Source: Pigoraptor chileana (lineage: Eukaryota > Opisthokonta > Filasterea). From it: 24,123 nucleotides of DNA. The notes under the pieces were generated by a model. The model did not search any database, had not been told where the DNA came from, and was given only the letters and a program-made list of their open reading frames with translations. The first letter of the stretch is position 1. The number at the start of each line of letters is the position of its first letter. A program made the translations under genes and the position numbers. Below, piece after piece: positions 1 through 13,600 of this stretch. Where the stretch lies: positions 1-24,123 of the forward strand of contig CALSCR010003603.1 of the NCBI GenBank assembly GCA_943704495.1, written 5' to 3'.

Positions 1-74
<74 letters not shown>
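1..74. repeat. Perfect (CA)37 microsatellite at window edge
   Basis: An uninterrupted CA run opens the window. It lies about 95 nt into the truncated last visible intron of the lipin gene, where it reads as (TG)n on the sense strand. Confidence 0.97.
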
Positions 75-79
<5 letters not shown>

Positions 80-168
80 CAGCGTTGACAGCCAAAGACC
101 GTGGACAGAATGGGCTACCATCAGGTCAGACAGCGAAACAGCAAAGCGAATGGCGTGCGCGTACACAC

Positions 169-3116
169 CTCCCGCGTGAATGAGGTGAGGAGGCGGTCCG
201 GGGACAGCAGCACGGGCCCGTCGGGAAGCGTGATCTCGCCCTGCCTGACTCCTTTGAGGAAGCCGCGGGTGATGTTCGCCTGTCCGATAGCACGCGACGA
301 CAGATACAAAATCTCATATCCATTCTTCTTCATGCCGGAGTACAGTCCTGCATCCGCACGCAATGCACGCCCGGCGTTTAAGGTGAATGAGCAACAAAAC
401 ACAATTAGTACAAGTTCACCACAGCATAATGCAGACGCACGTCCTAACAAAAACATGCAAACCAAACCGCCAAAAATTTCATGCAAAACAACCGCCCACA
501 TGGCACTCACCTGCCACACCCGAATGAGTCCAATCCATTCGAAGAGCTGGCAAAATGTGGCCCATCACGTCAGACTTTGTGATGGTGCCGTCCACATCAG
601 AGATCACAATCTTCGCATCATGCCGCCAGAAGAAAATGCTAGAAACGCACGTTGCCGTCCCCTGCAGCTTTGTCGTTACGGAAAACTTGATTGTGTTCGC
701 ACCAGGCCGGAGCCGCAATTCCTTCAGTTGGTCAGAGTCGAGGCAGAGCGTCTTGACATAGCTCTCACCGGTCGACATGAGCGATGCCTCCGAATCCGAA
801 CGAGCACCCGCAAGACCCGGGGCGCGCACAGTCCCCATAGCAACGCTGACAGAGTCCACTTGCTGCACAACGGCAGCCGACGCCAGCATCGGTGAGCTTC
901 CGCGTCCGGTGGGCAGTTGGGTATCGGCCGCATTCGCAGACGGAGTCGCCACAAGCAAGCTCTCGGCAGACGCGCCCATATTGCCCGAGCTGCGGTCGTC
1001 GCCGGCAGACCAGCGGCCCCAAAGCCATCCCTTGCGCTCAGACTGCGAGCGGGGAATGTCACGTGAGCGCAATTCAGGCGCCATATGCTGGAGGACATCG
1101 CGGGGGAGTGGGCGCCCAAACGCAGACAGACTCACGAGCAACGGCAGCGCCGCTCTCGCAGTGTAGTACTTTCCTCCATACAAAACAACCAAGTTCGGGT
1201 TTGCGATCAGGTCGGGACGCCCGCACAGCCGCACAAAGTCAATGCGCTCCCGAAGAAATGCATCCTGTGTGGGCTGGCATCCATCCGCAGGCACGCCGCA
1301 CAGCGAGAGAATGGGTATATCGTTATCCGCCAGCGCCGCCGCCTCAAATGGTCCAGCCGCAAGACCCCCGGCGGGCGGCCACGACGAGTCAACGCCACCC
1401 TCGGCTGCCTTGGACACTGTCAGCGACGTCTGCCGTGAGATGGGATCCCCGTGGGTATCAGAGAGCGCAGATGACGCACGACCCACACCCGGAATGCGCC
1501 CCGCAGCGTCCGCGGACGGAGCAGCGTGCGCCTCCGTTACCAGCGCTGACTGGCCCTCGGGTGAGCGGCTGCGCAAGAAACTCGCCTTGGGCTCATAGTC
1601 GTCCTCGCCAAACCCATCGAAAATGTCGTCAAAATACTTGGATTCCTGGTCAGGTGACAGCTCCGAGAGGTACACGCCACCCTCCAGGTCTTCGTCCTCC
1701 CTCACCTTCACCGCAGCGGCCACCGCCGTCTTCATGGCGCCCGAGCTGAGAGAAGGGGCAGATGTCGACGCCAGCGCAACATCCGGGGATGACTGGGGAT
1801 TGGGTCCCTCGGGCTTTCGCAGCATGTTCATAATACTGCCCATCCAAGACCCCTTCGAGTGAGCCTGTGCAAGCCGCGCCTGTGCCGCAGCCGCCGCCGA
1901 CACACCCTCGACCACCCCACCCTCGCCCGCGCCACTCGAGGCTGCTGCATCCGGGGCTGTTGGGAATGAAGACGTACTCTCTTGGCCCTCCGCAGGAAGG
2001 TCAAAGCCAACTGTCGTCTTGACACTGATGATTTCCGACTCTGATTTTGAGGAGAGGAGGCCAGCAGACGACGCGGGAAGTGATGTTGATGTTGTTGGGG
2101 CGGCAGCGTCAGCGTGAGGAGCTGCGCCAAGGGCGTCCTTTGCGTGCGCGGGGAGGTCGCCCCATCCCCAGGTCCACGCTTCGCCAGTCGGCGTCAGCGG
2201 CTTGCCATCAGCCCCAAATGCATAATCAAATCCGCTGTCACTCGCAGGCGACGCCGGAATCGAATCGGTGCCTCCAGACGCAGGCGCGGTGGCGGCAGGC
2301 CCCAGTGACAGGGACGCCTCTGGGACGGCACTCGGCCCGATCGAAAGGGGCTCCATGTCTGGACTGTCGGGCGACGACGGCCGCGGTAGTGGCGAGGTGA
2401 CAAGATACGCAGGCACTGCACTTGCACTCACGGCAGAATGCTTGACGAAAAAGGCCTCGCCAGCATCGCCCAGCTTCATTTTCACATCGACGGGCTCATC
2501 ATTCACCTCGATGTCCACCTGCAACACGCAGACAAGTGTCAACACCGTGAGATCCACTGATCTCCTCAGCCAATTGCGGATAATGACATAGAAGGGACCC
2601 ATCCACCTGTGCATTGTATGACTTGCAAACAGTTGAACATACCACTTTCTCCTTGCTGCGCAGAATGTGGAGTTTGCCAAATCGAACGTGAAACGGGGAG
2701 CACGCGAGCGATCCATCGGGCTGCTCCACGACAACGATATCAATTGCACCGCTGAGTGTTGCCGGGTTGAGATCCTTATAAAACTCTTTCGCTCCGGAAA
2801 GAATCTGACAAATCAAATCAGGCAGGATGAGCAATAAAAATAAGCAAACTGCCGCAGTTCACATGACACATCTGCATGTTGCGGACAACAAGCACGACAG
2901 AAATAAACAAACGAATAAATGCAAACAGATACAAACGCACATACAAAGGAAACAACAGCACACACACACACACGCACAAATACACACACACGTACACACA
3001 CACACACACACACACAGGCAGGCACGCACACACGCACACGTACTCACACACACACACTCACACACACGCACACACGCACACGGGCACACGCAGCACACAC
3101 AACAACGCACACACAA

Positions 3117-3160
<44 letters not shown>

Positions 3161-3235
3161 ATACACAATACATACATACACACACACCACACACCACAGC
3201 ACCACACACGCACATACCCGGCCAATGTAGTTCAT
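169..3235 (-). CDS. LPIN: Lipin, Mg-dependent phosphatidate phosphatase (3' end outside window)
   Basis: Lipins dephosphorylate phosphatidic acid to diacylglycerol at the ER membrane for triglyceride and phospholipid synthesis. Exons on the minus strand: 3235-3218, 2804-2643, 2518-511 and 347-169, giving 789 codons; all junctions join in phase. The protein starts MNYIGR, followed by the N-lip domain (residues 1 to about 95: [39 protein letters not shown]). A long Ala/Ser/Pro-rich linker follows, then the conserved middle block (DPNLVV-like [14 protein letters not shown] and WLWGRW). The C-lip/LNS2 HAD domain carries the catalytic DVDGT at about residues 701-705 and [15 protein letters not shown]. 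The last visible exon ends at TREV, matching lipin SAFHREV, and splices at GTGTGTAC into an intron that leaves the window, so the final C-lip part is missing. The start ATG fits the family N-terminus MNYVG. Seen: motifs and splice sites. Known: enzymatic role. Inferred: activity. Confidence 0.93.
2958..3200. repeat. CA-rich imperfect microsatellite in lipin intron 1
   Basis: About 240 nt of CA repeats with GCAC and TACA interruptions, including a perfect (AC)19 run at 3121-3158. It fills the donor-proximal part of lipin intron 1 (2805-3217). On the lipin sense strand it is TG-rich and begins directly after the donor GTATGTG. Several long His/Thr or Cys/Val reading frames here are repeat artefacts. 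Confidence 0.95.
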
Positions 3236-4112
3236 TTTCGCAGGCACCAAACGGTCACTATGTGTCACTGTCAGACCCTCTTGTTCGGCACCATTTCGGG
3301 CAACGCAGCAAAATGAAAGTCAGAGAGCACTGACAGCCGGTTTGTTGTATCCCAATGCAATTAAGCAGAGCAGGTGACTTCTGTATCCACTCCACTTTGA
3401 TCGCTGACCTTGTTTGTTGCGGGTGTGCGGTTGTGTGTGTGTGTGTGTGTGCGTGAGCGTGCTTGCGTGCTTGCGTGCTTGCGTGTGTGTGTGTGCCGTG
3501 CCGTGCCGTGTGTACACTCATGTGATCGGTTGCCTCCCCAAAAAATTGATGATCACGTTTCTCGCATATGGCAATATATGTTATCGGAATGCCATAACAG
3601 GCGATATTAGCCATTGTATCCATATATGGAGTCAAAGGGCCGTGAGGCTTCCGATCGTAACAAAAATCGGAAAATACACCGCGCACACGGTGTGCAGTGT
3701 ATGCACGGACTACTGAGAGTGCAGGAACACTTTTTCTTTTTCTTTGGGATGCACGCCATTGCACAGCTAAAGCCACTCTCGATAAGAGCCCGCTCCACAG
3801 TATCAGACGCGGTCTGGCATGCAACGCATCGCACGTTCCAAACCCATTGTCACCCAACGCCATCGTTTCTTGTTGCTGTTTCCGAATGCACTCGTGCTGT
3901 AACTTACACTAAGTACTGATTTTACACATCGATGGGCATTGTGCGCGCCTCACGGACTCACTTTTCGTCCGCGTGCTAGGCATTGTGATTGCGCCACTGG
4001 GGCAGCATCTCTCTGCCTGGCGTCTCGCTCTCCCTCGGTCGGACTGTCCTTAGCCAGCGCTGTTACTCGTTTGCTGCACATTGGCGAGCGTGGTGGCTGT
4101 GTGTGCGAGTGA
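3236..4112. other. Divergent intergenic region, lipin / CNOT11
   Basis: The 877 bp between the two start codons must hold both promoters and 5' UTRs. It is less GC-rich than the exons and contains a GT microsatellite with two small tandem repeats near 3431-3512 and a T-rich tract near 3730. I see no TATA box or conserved exon that I would defend. Confidence 0.7.
3431..3512. repeat. Compound GT microsatellite with TGCTTGCG and CCGTG tandems
   Basis: A GT run of about 20 nt is followed by three copies of the 8-mer TGCTTGCG, a second GT run, and three copies of CCGTG. It lies about 200 bp upstream of the lipin start codon in the divergent intergenic region. Confidence 0.9.
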
Positions 4113-6387
<2,275 letters not shown>

Positions 6388-7651
6388 AAAAATATACCGA
6401 CACAGTAGGATGTGCTTCCACGAATCTTGTTACAGCTGTTTACTATGTAATGTTTTCAGCCGAACAGACACACGTCATGTCGGTCAAATAGGAATGTGGA
6501 TAGATGTGAACCGGCATCTGTCACAGCTTCAGTTGCCATGGACACTTCATAGAGTAACAGAACGGAACATGGTCATAATATCATTCACCAACAGTGGCTG
6601 TGCTGTCTGTCTGCCGTCCCTCCAATCGACATAATCATGACAAGACATGCTTTAATATATTTAATTTAGTCAGATGTGTGACTATATACCCTGTGTTTAC
6701 TGGCTGATTGCGGTGGTGTTTTAATTAGTGTCAATGTGGACTCATCTGGCAATCTAGTACTTACACTAGGACCTGGCGTGCCTCTGTCATGGGCGTTTGC
6801 CGTTCATGACAGAATATTGTTATTACACACAACTGTGGCACACACAATCCGCTCATACAGGAACTGAATTAGATCTAGACCGATCCAAGAAGTGGACATT
6901 CAGGTCTATCATCGAACACTCAAGAAATAAATCACTCCCGCATGATAAGTTCAATTTTTAATCGTTATTGCGGATCCGTGCATGAATGTTAGAGGGCCTT
7001 TTTGGTTATTTCAAATAATAATAATATTGTGGGTTCCTTTCGTCATACATGAGTAGCGTCGACCGAGAGCATAAAAAGACTCAGTGATGACACTCGAGGC
7101 TAAAACCATCGGCAAGTATGTTAACTGACTAGAAATGAAATCAGTCGCATATACGCACACAGCAACTATCTGATGGCTTCCATGAAACAATGGGAGCATG
7201 ACAGCGTAACGGTACAAAATATTTTCATTGGAGAAACAAAGGCGTCAGTTATTCGCTCGCCTACCACAGTGGCATTGAAGTCACACCCGGAGTCCCAACG
7301 AAAACACAAGAGGAGGAAAAAAGAGAGGAGGGTGGGGGGAAATTGTGCGAAAAGAATGAAGGACGATTGTCAGTAATGGGTGTCGGGATACGCTGCAAAC
7401 GCACGCACGCAAATTGGAGAAGGAAAGAAGTGGCAACGAACCACAACTCACGGCATGGTGTTGTGAGATACACAGAAAGCTAGCAGCGGAGACATCAGTA
7501 TCTAAAGACGCACCAGAAAGCGACACATTTTACAAGCACGACAAAGGCGCACGTGACGGAACCAACACCGCTGTGTTGAGCATTGTGCGGATGACATTAG
7601 TGGGGCGCATCACGGCATTGTGACCGTCCACCCCGACTGATCAACAGCCGC
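6388..7651. other. Convergent intergenic region between CNOT11 and GBF1 stop codons
   Basis: This 1264 bp interval should contain both 3' UTRs and polyadenylation sites. It is relatively AT-rich. An AATAAA hexamer on the plus strand at 6926-6931 is a possible but distant CNOT11 poly(A) signal. A perfect 9-bp inverted repeat lies at 6783-6813. Open frames of 60-80 codons occur on both strands, but none resembles a known protein or has exon-like composition. Confidence 0.65.
6783..6813. repeat. Perfect 9-bp inverted repeat
   Basis: TCTGTCATG (6783-6791) and CATGACAGA (6805-6813) are exact reverse complements around a 13-nt spacer. It sits about 400 bp downstream of the CNOT11 stop. It could be a transcribed stem-loop in the 3' UTR or a chance match. 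Confidence 0.6.
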
Positions 7652-10600
7652 TCAGATATTCACGACGGCCGCAGCGCGCGAAAACTCCGGTGCCCGCTGG
7701 CCTTGGCGGGGTGCGGGGGCTGCAAGGCAATGACACACACAACCGAGGAATATGTGAGCGCAATGCACGCACGATGCGCGTGAAATAACAGGCGAAATGA
7801 CCATTACGCGGCGACGAGTGGTTCGAGTGCACATGCACAACGACACGTCACCCACAAACGAACACATAACACACACACAAACACACATGCACATATGGAC
7901 ATATATAAACACACAACAGCACCGGCGCACAATCAGAGGAGTCTCCCAAAAGCACTCACCCTGTCCCTTGGCCTGCGGTGCCGCCGCAGCAGCTGCCGCC
8001 ACATCCACGTGCGAGTCCGACGGCAGCTGCACGTGCTGCGGCGGCGCCTGCGGAATGCTCGATGGAAACAGCTCGCCACGCAGCGACGGAAGAAACTTGC
8101 CAATGCCCGTCCACGTGACCTCCCATAGCTGCGCCTGCTGCGACACTTGCAGTTCAATGCCTCCGCCGTTGCCGTTGTGCTTGCGAGGTGACGGACTCGA
8201 GGGATCAACAAGGATGCCCGACGTCGACATCACCAGAAGCATGTTCTTGAGAGATTCCAGAATTGCCTCCGCCTGTAGGGCGTCGAAAAACACGGCAACA
8301 CCGGGGAGAGCGTTAGGGCATGGTTGAGAGTGTATGGGTAGCGAACATTTCCGGTAGGATTACTAGGGTTAGGTTAGAGAGCACTGCTTAGCAACGAGTG
8401 ATACATAACTCACCAAGAGCTCACTGTTGTCTGCGCGCATGTACATGTGCGTGAAGTCCAGCAGATGCAGCCACAGCCGCGAAAACGCCGGGAGTGTCAA
8501 CAGGAGATTCAGGTGAAGGAGGAAAACTTTACACGCCAGCGCAGAAGCCCGCATCCGGGTCTCATCGATGGACGTCGGATCGCCCGCTGTGTCAACAAAG
8601 GGCACGCAGCATATTTTTCGGACAATGAGTTGCAAGGAAAGGAAGAGTTACACAACAGGATGTGCCCCCCACCCACGCCTCCACCCACACCCCACACACG
8701 CACACACATAAGCGCCCACACACATACGCGCCCACACACAGACACAAATACACACACAAACGAACGAAAGGCCAAGTGCACGAGCACGCGCATGCAATGC
8801 ACAGCACACGCAGTTGCGAGCACACGCACCAGAGAGGGCGGGGTCCAGTAGCCACGACAGCAGCGGATAGAGCACATCAGCAAAGCACGCCTCCCAGTCC
8901 GCGGGAGAAAGTGTGCGCATCTCAGGCGACAGGAGGGACCGTTGCAGGAGAGTGAGCGCCGCCTGACGCAGCTCCCGCTTCGGCTCGCAGCACAATTGGG
9001 CCATCATGCGCAACAGCGGACACCAAAACACGTGCCACGCTGGCGACGCCCCCGACAGTGGCGACGGCGCAAGTCCCGCGACCCGCTGGACACGCGCAAT
9101 TTCATCCGGGTAGACGGGTCCCTCGGCGACGAGCGATGGTACGCGCGAGTACAGCACTGCAAGCACCTCCAGCAAGGCGGGGACTGACACAAGCGCGTGT
9201 GGGACACCGAGCGGTGTCACCTGCTGCGGCTGCCCCCCAGACGCCGTCTGCGAGAGTGCATGTCCTGCGCTTCCCGGCGCCGCCATGTGCTGCGATGCCG
9301 GGTGGTGTGCGAGGTGCGGGGACGACGAGGGGGGTGACTGCGACCGGCCAGCGGCCACAGACCCCCCGGAGGCACTCGCGATCGACGCACCCGCGGCTGC
9401 TGTCGGCGGTGGCACAAACGCAATGCTGTTGAGCGCCGCCACAAAAAGACCGAAATTGGACCGGCGAATGTGCTCGGCATCCGTCACAATGTACGCAAGA
9501 GCATCAAAAGCAGAGGTGCGTGCCTTTGGATGGAGGCGGGCGCCGTCAAGAAGCACAAAAACGGTTTCCCAGTCGTCTGCCCGCTTGATCAGAGCGCCGT
9601 TGGCCTTAAGCAGCGCCTGCAGCCCCGATGCGAGCTGAAAGCGCACGCCCTCCCACTCGAGCGCACGCCCAGCAGAGGCGAGCCGTCGCAGGGCGCCCAA
9701 GATTTCATCGCCCATTCGCTCCTTATGAAACAGGCGAATACCAATCCGCAGCAATCCCACAACCGCACGCTCGACATGCCATGCAGACGACGCCGACGAT
9801 GCTGCCGCAGCGGCGGACGACGTTGGAGGGTATCCGGCCGTGTTGCTGTTGGCGTTGGGGGTGGCGTTGGGGTTGGAGTTCGCAGTCGGTGTTGGCGACG
9901 GACCCGATGGGAGTGCGAGTGGCGTGACCACAACCATCGGCTGTGCGTCCGGTGCAATGTGCGAGCTGCTTCCAGACGACGCAAGATGTACCGCCGCGCC
10001 GTGCTGTGACGCGACGCTGATGGGATGGACGTGCTGGACGGCATGGACAGAAGGCTGCAGCGATAGCGTCGCAATGCCGAGAAGGTGCTCGCGAACGGTC
10101 TCCCACAAAATGTCAATGCGGTCCTTATTGCGAAGCGTGACCTGCAAAATAACGTATTGGCAAGAATGGACGTTGAGTAAGGTTAAATATGGGCACTGGA
10201 CTAATACAAGATGCACTCACACACGAACATCCATGACATGCATACATGCACACTGTACATATGGTGACAACAATCAACATGCCTCCACAAGCAGCTCGAG
10301 GAAGAAGACGGCCGCGTCCGCATCGTACTGCGTGCCGAGCGCCGCGTGCGCGAGCGGTCCCTGCGACGCAAACACAAGCGCCTTGACAAACTCACGAAGC
10401 GACTCGCTGCTGAGGAACCGCGACTCTGCAATGAGCTCCTCCAGCCGACACTCAGCCACGCATTCGACTGCGCGCGTGCGTGCAGCAACGTCGTCTGCTG
10501 CCAGTTCGTCCGTGGACGGCTCTGACGACAGCGACAGGTAGTACGACATGGCGGACCAGAGGCTAGAGTCCCCGCGGTTGCGCTGCGCCTCCATCGGCTG

Positions 10601-13600
10601 CCGCTGTCGCTGCAGGGGCACGCGTCCGGAGGGATCGGCAAAGTCCTCCGCCTCGAGCATTGCCTTTGGCAGGAGTCGCAGGCGGTACAGCTGCACCATG
10701 CAGTCCAGAATGTTCTTCCATCCCTCGCGCAGCATGTTGCCGTACTCGCGCGTTAGTGCAAACACCGTCTGTGCAGCCATTTGCGCCTTCAAGTTGCGCC
10801 CAAACGCCACAGCAGCCTGGTCGTACACAAGATGGGAGGCGCCGGTTGCTGTTGCAGCGCCGCCGCCGCCAGCCGCAATGAGACCGTGCGGGGGAGGGGT
10901 GAGGAGTGTCGTGAATTTGCAGAGGGAAATGACGAGGTTATCAAACACATCGCACAGCCCATAGTGGCCCGATATGACAGCGCACTTGCGGAATCCGGCA
11001 ATGGCGCGCTGCACAATAATCTCGTCCATCGCCGTCTCAAAGACATACGAGATGGCGGCGATCGCAGGACCCCACGCGAGAAGAAACACATCCTGGTCGT
11101 ATGCGCTCGAGTGTGCAGCGAGGTATGTGCCAGCGGGCGATGCCGAGCGCTGCAGCATGACCTGCGATGAGCATCAGGGGTGGCGTGGTCGCAAAGCGCA
11201 TGTTGGAGACAGGGGTTAGTTTATTGTCATACGGGCCGCGGATAACACAAACCAAACAACACGGATACCAAGCAACCACAATATCAATACAACTACCACT
11301 TACAGCATGTAAGAGTAAGAAACACCACACGAAACAAAAAGAAAAACGAAAAAAAAGGAGGCGACGCACCTTCCACTGGTAGTCATCGCGGACGGCACCC
11401 ATCTGCTCGTCCGGCATCACTATTTCCCTTGTCTTGATCGAGTTGTAGATGAGCTCCAAAAAGTCCGGTGGATAGTCGCCCTTTGCATTGACGCCGCGTT
11501 GATTGCGAATAAAGTCCGCAATGGTCATTGGCTTTTTCACGCGCGGATTGTGCTGGTCCGTGTTAAGCTGCATGATCGCATACGCGAGAATGTACGCGCT
11601 GTCCCTGTCAGCGATGTTCCTGTGCGAGTCGCGATTCATTGTGTAATAGCGGTCCGCAAAGCACTCTATGATGCGGTCAATAATCTGCGCCTCGCCAGGC
11701 AGCCGGAACGACTCGAGAAGCAATCGCACCGCCTCGTCAATCCGCAGCCCTGCAAGGTCATACGACGTTACAAACGCACGAAGCACCTCAATGTTGTTCT
11801 TGTCGCCAATGTACTCTCCTATCATCTTCTTATCCAGTCGCGGATTGTTCCGCAAAAACTCGGCGACGGCGACGGGGTCGATGGGCTCCGTCAGCAGCCC
11901 GTGCTCCTGGAGAAACTGGATACCCTTTCGCGGCTTGATGTTGAACTGCTCGGCGCCCGCCACGAGCAGCTTCTTCCGTTGCCGGTGCTCAATCAGCTCC
12001 TCCGCAGTTGGTAGATGCTGCGGGTCCAGTGACGGCGGGCCGCACGACTCGAGCTTTCGGGGCACCGGCCGCCGAGCCGGACGCTCGGTGCCAAACCCGG
12101 CCACAGAGTCCGGGAGTGGGCCACGCGACCCCTTGTCGCTGTCTCCGAGGCGGTTTCCCCCGACAACAAGCGAGCCCGCGGCAGTGACAAGCGCATCCTT
12201 TGCGGCGACGGCGAGCGAGTGGAGTGCGGCCATTGCACCCGATCGCGGCTGTGTCTTTGCGTCGTGGCATCGCGCCTCGATAGAGTCCACCACCGCCAGC
12301 AGCGCGTTGAGCGAGAGCACGTGCGTCGTGTACAGCGACCCGTGGGCGGGAAATGCGTTCTTCGAGAGGAACTTCGCGAGCAGTTCAAACAAATTCGAGC
12401 AGTACAAATCGCAGTCGTAGTTGAGGTAAAGTTCCGCAACAAACGAGGGAATGCGACACATCTGCACAAGGCAGTCGAGCGCCAGTTCCTGAATCTCAAC
12501 AGGGCCGACGGGAAGGGCGTTCATAGCGGGCGCCCCTGCTTGCTGCGGTGGACCACGTGACCCCCCCACCGGCCCCGGATGCAGGTCCGAACCAATGCGG
12601 GCCATGAGTATGTTAACAAAGGCCTCCAACTGGAACTTCAAGCCTGCGCGAAGCCCCTCAAAGAGCAGAAAGCACACGCGCAGAGCAAGAAGAAATAGCG
12701 GGACCGAGTCCGCTCCCATCAACCGAAACGCACAACGACACAGTTTGTCGCGTATCAGCTCCATCAGCGACGCGTGGCGGGCGATGAGGTGCCCGCCACT
12801 CTCGAGCGCAACCGTGATGAGCGAGAGACCCATTTGCAGCATCGTGTCGCTGTTGTTCTTGTCGGTGACATCCGCTAGCGAGATGAGAAAGCGGAGCAGC
12901 TCGCGCACGCACGGGAGGCCGTGGGGCACCAGAGTCCTCTCGTCCAGCGCATCCGCAGACGACGGCGTCAGGGGCCTGTCCATCGCGGCGGCAAGCTCCA
13001 CTGCGAGGGCTTCCTGCGACGAAAAGCGCACGCCCTGCCTGTTAATGAACGCATCCGACTGCCCATTGTTCGAGTTGCTGCTGCCGCTGCTGTTGTTGGC
13101 GGAGGCAGACGACGCAGGGCCCGATGACAAATCGCCTGTGGTCTCCGTGGCGGCCGCTTCCGGGGCAACAATCGCGGTGCCATCCGCAGCCACGTGCGCG
13201 ATCGGCTGTGAGCCGAGCGAGGGTTGGTGCGACGCAATATCAGACGCGACAATGACGACATCGTAGCCGTCGGCCTCAGCGTCAGAGTGGCCCGTGGGCG
13301 AGTGCGGCTCCTCTCCCGCCGAACCGCCTCTGGAAGCGACAGAGGCAGACGAATGGGGGCCATCGTTGCCCCCAGAGGGCGGTGGCGAAGCGTGGGCTGC
13401 GTCGCCCCCCTGGAGAGCAAGGGCGGGTGCAATCTGTGCCGCCAGCAGTACCCCCTCGGGCACCTTGGCGCCGACGCTGGCAGACCGCTTCAAGACGGAC
13501 GCCGCCGAAATGGACGCCGTGTTGCCGTCGCCGTCCGTGCCCACAAACTCATCGAGCCTAAAGTGGTCAAATGTGCAGCAGCAAATGAGCGCGTGCGGTA

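Noticed and set aside
101-1749. Long plus-strand open frames opposite the lipin exons (101-895, 892-1749)
   Set aside because: They are antisense shadows of a GC-rich exon. The minus frame matches lipin throughout, and these match nothing.
2813-3333. Overlapping open frames of 70-170 codons rich in His/Thr or Cys/Val around 2813-3333
   Set aside because: They are translations of the CA/TG microsatellite in lipin intron 1.
3258-3863. 201-codon minus-strand frame upstream of lipin
   Set aside because: It crosses the compound repeat, has no family resemblance, and lipin already has a convincing start at 3235.
7011-7623. Open frames of 65-80 codons on both strands between CNOT11 and GBF1
   Set aside because: No coding composition, splice context or similarity; they fit chance frames in 3' intergenic DNA.
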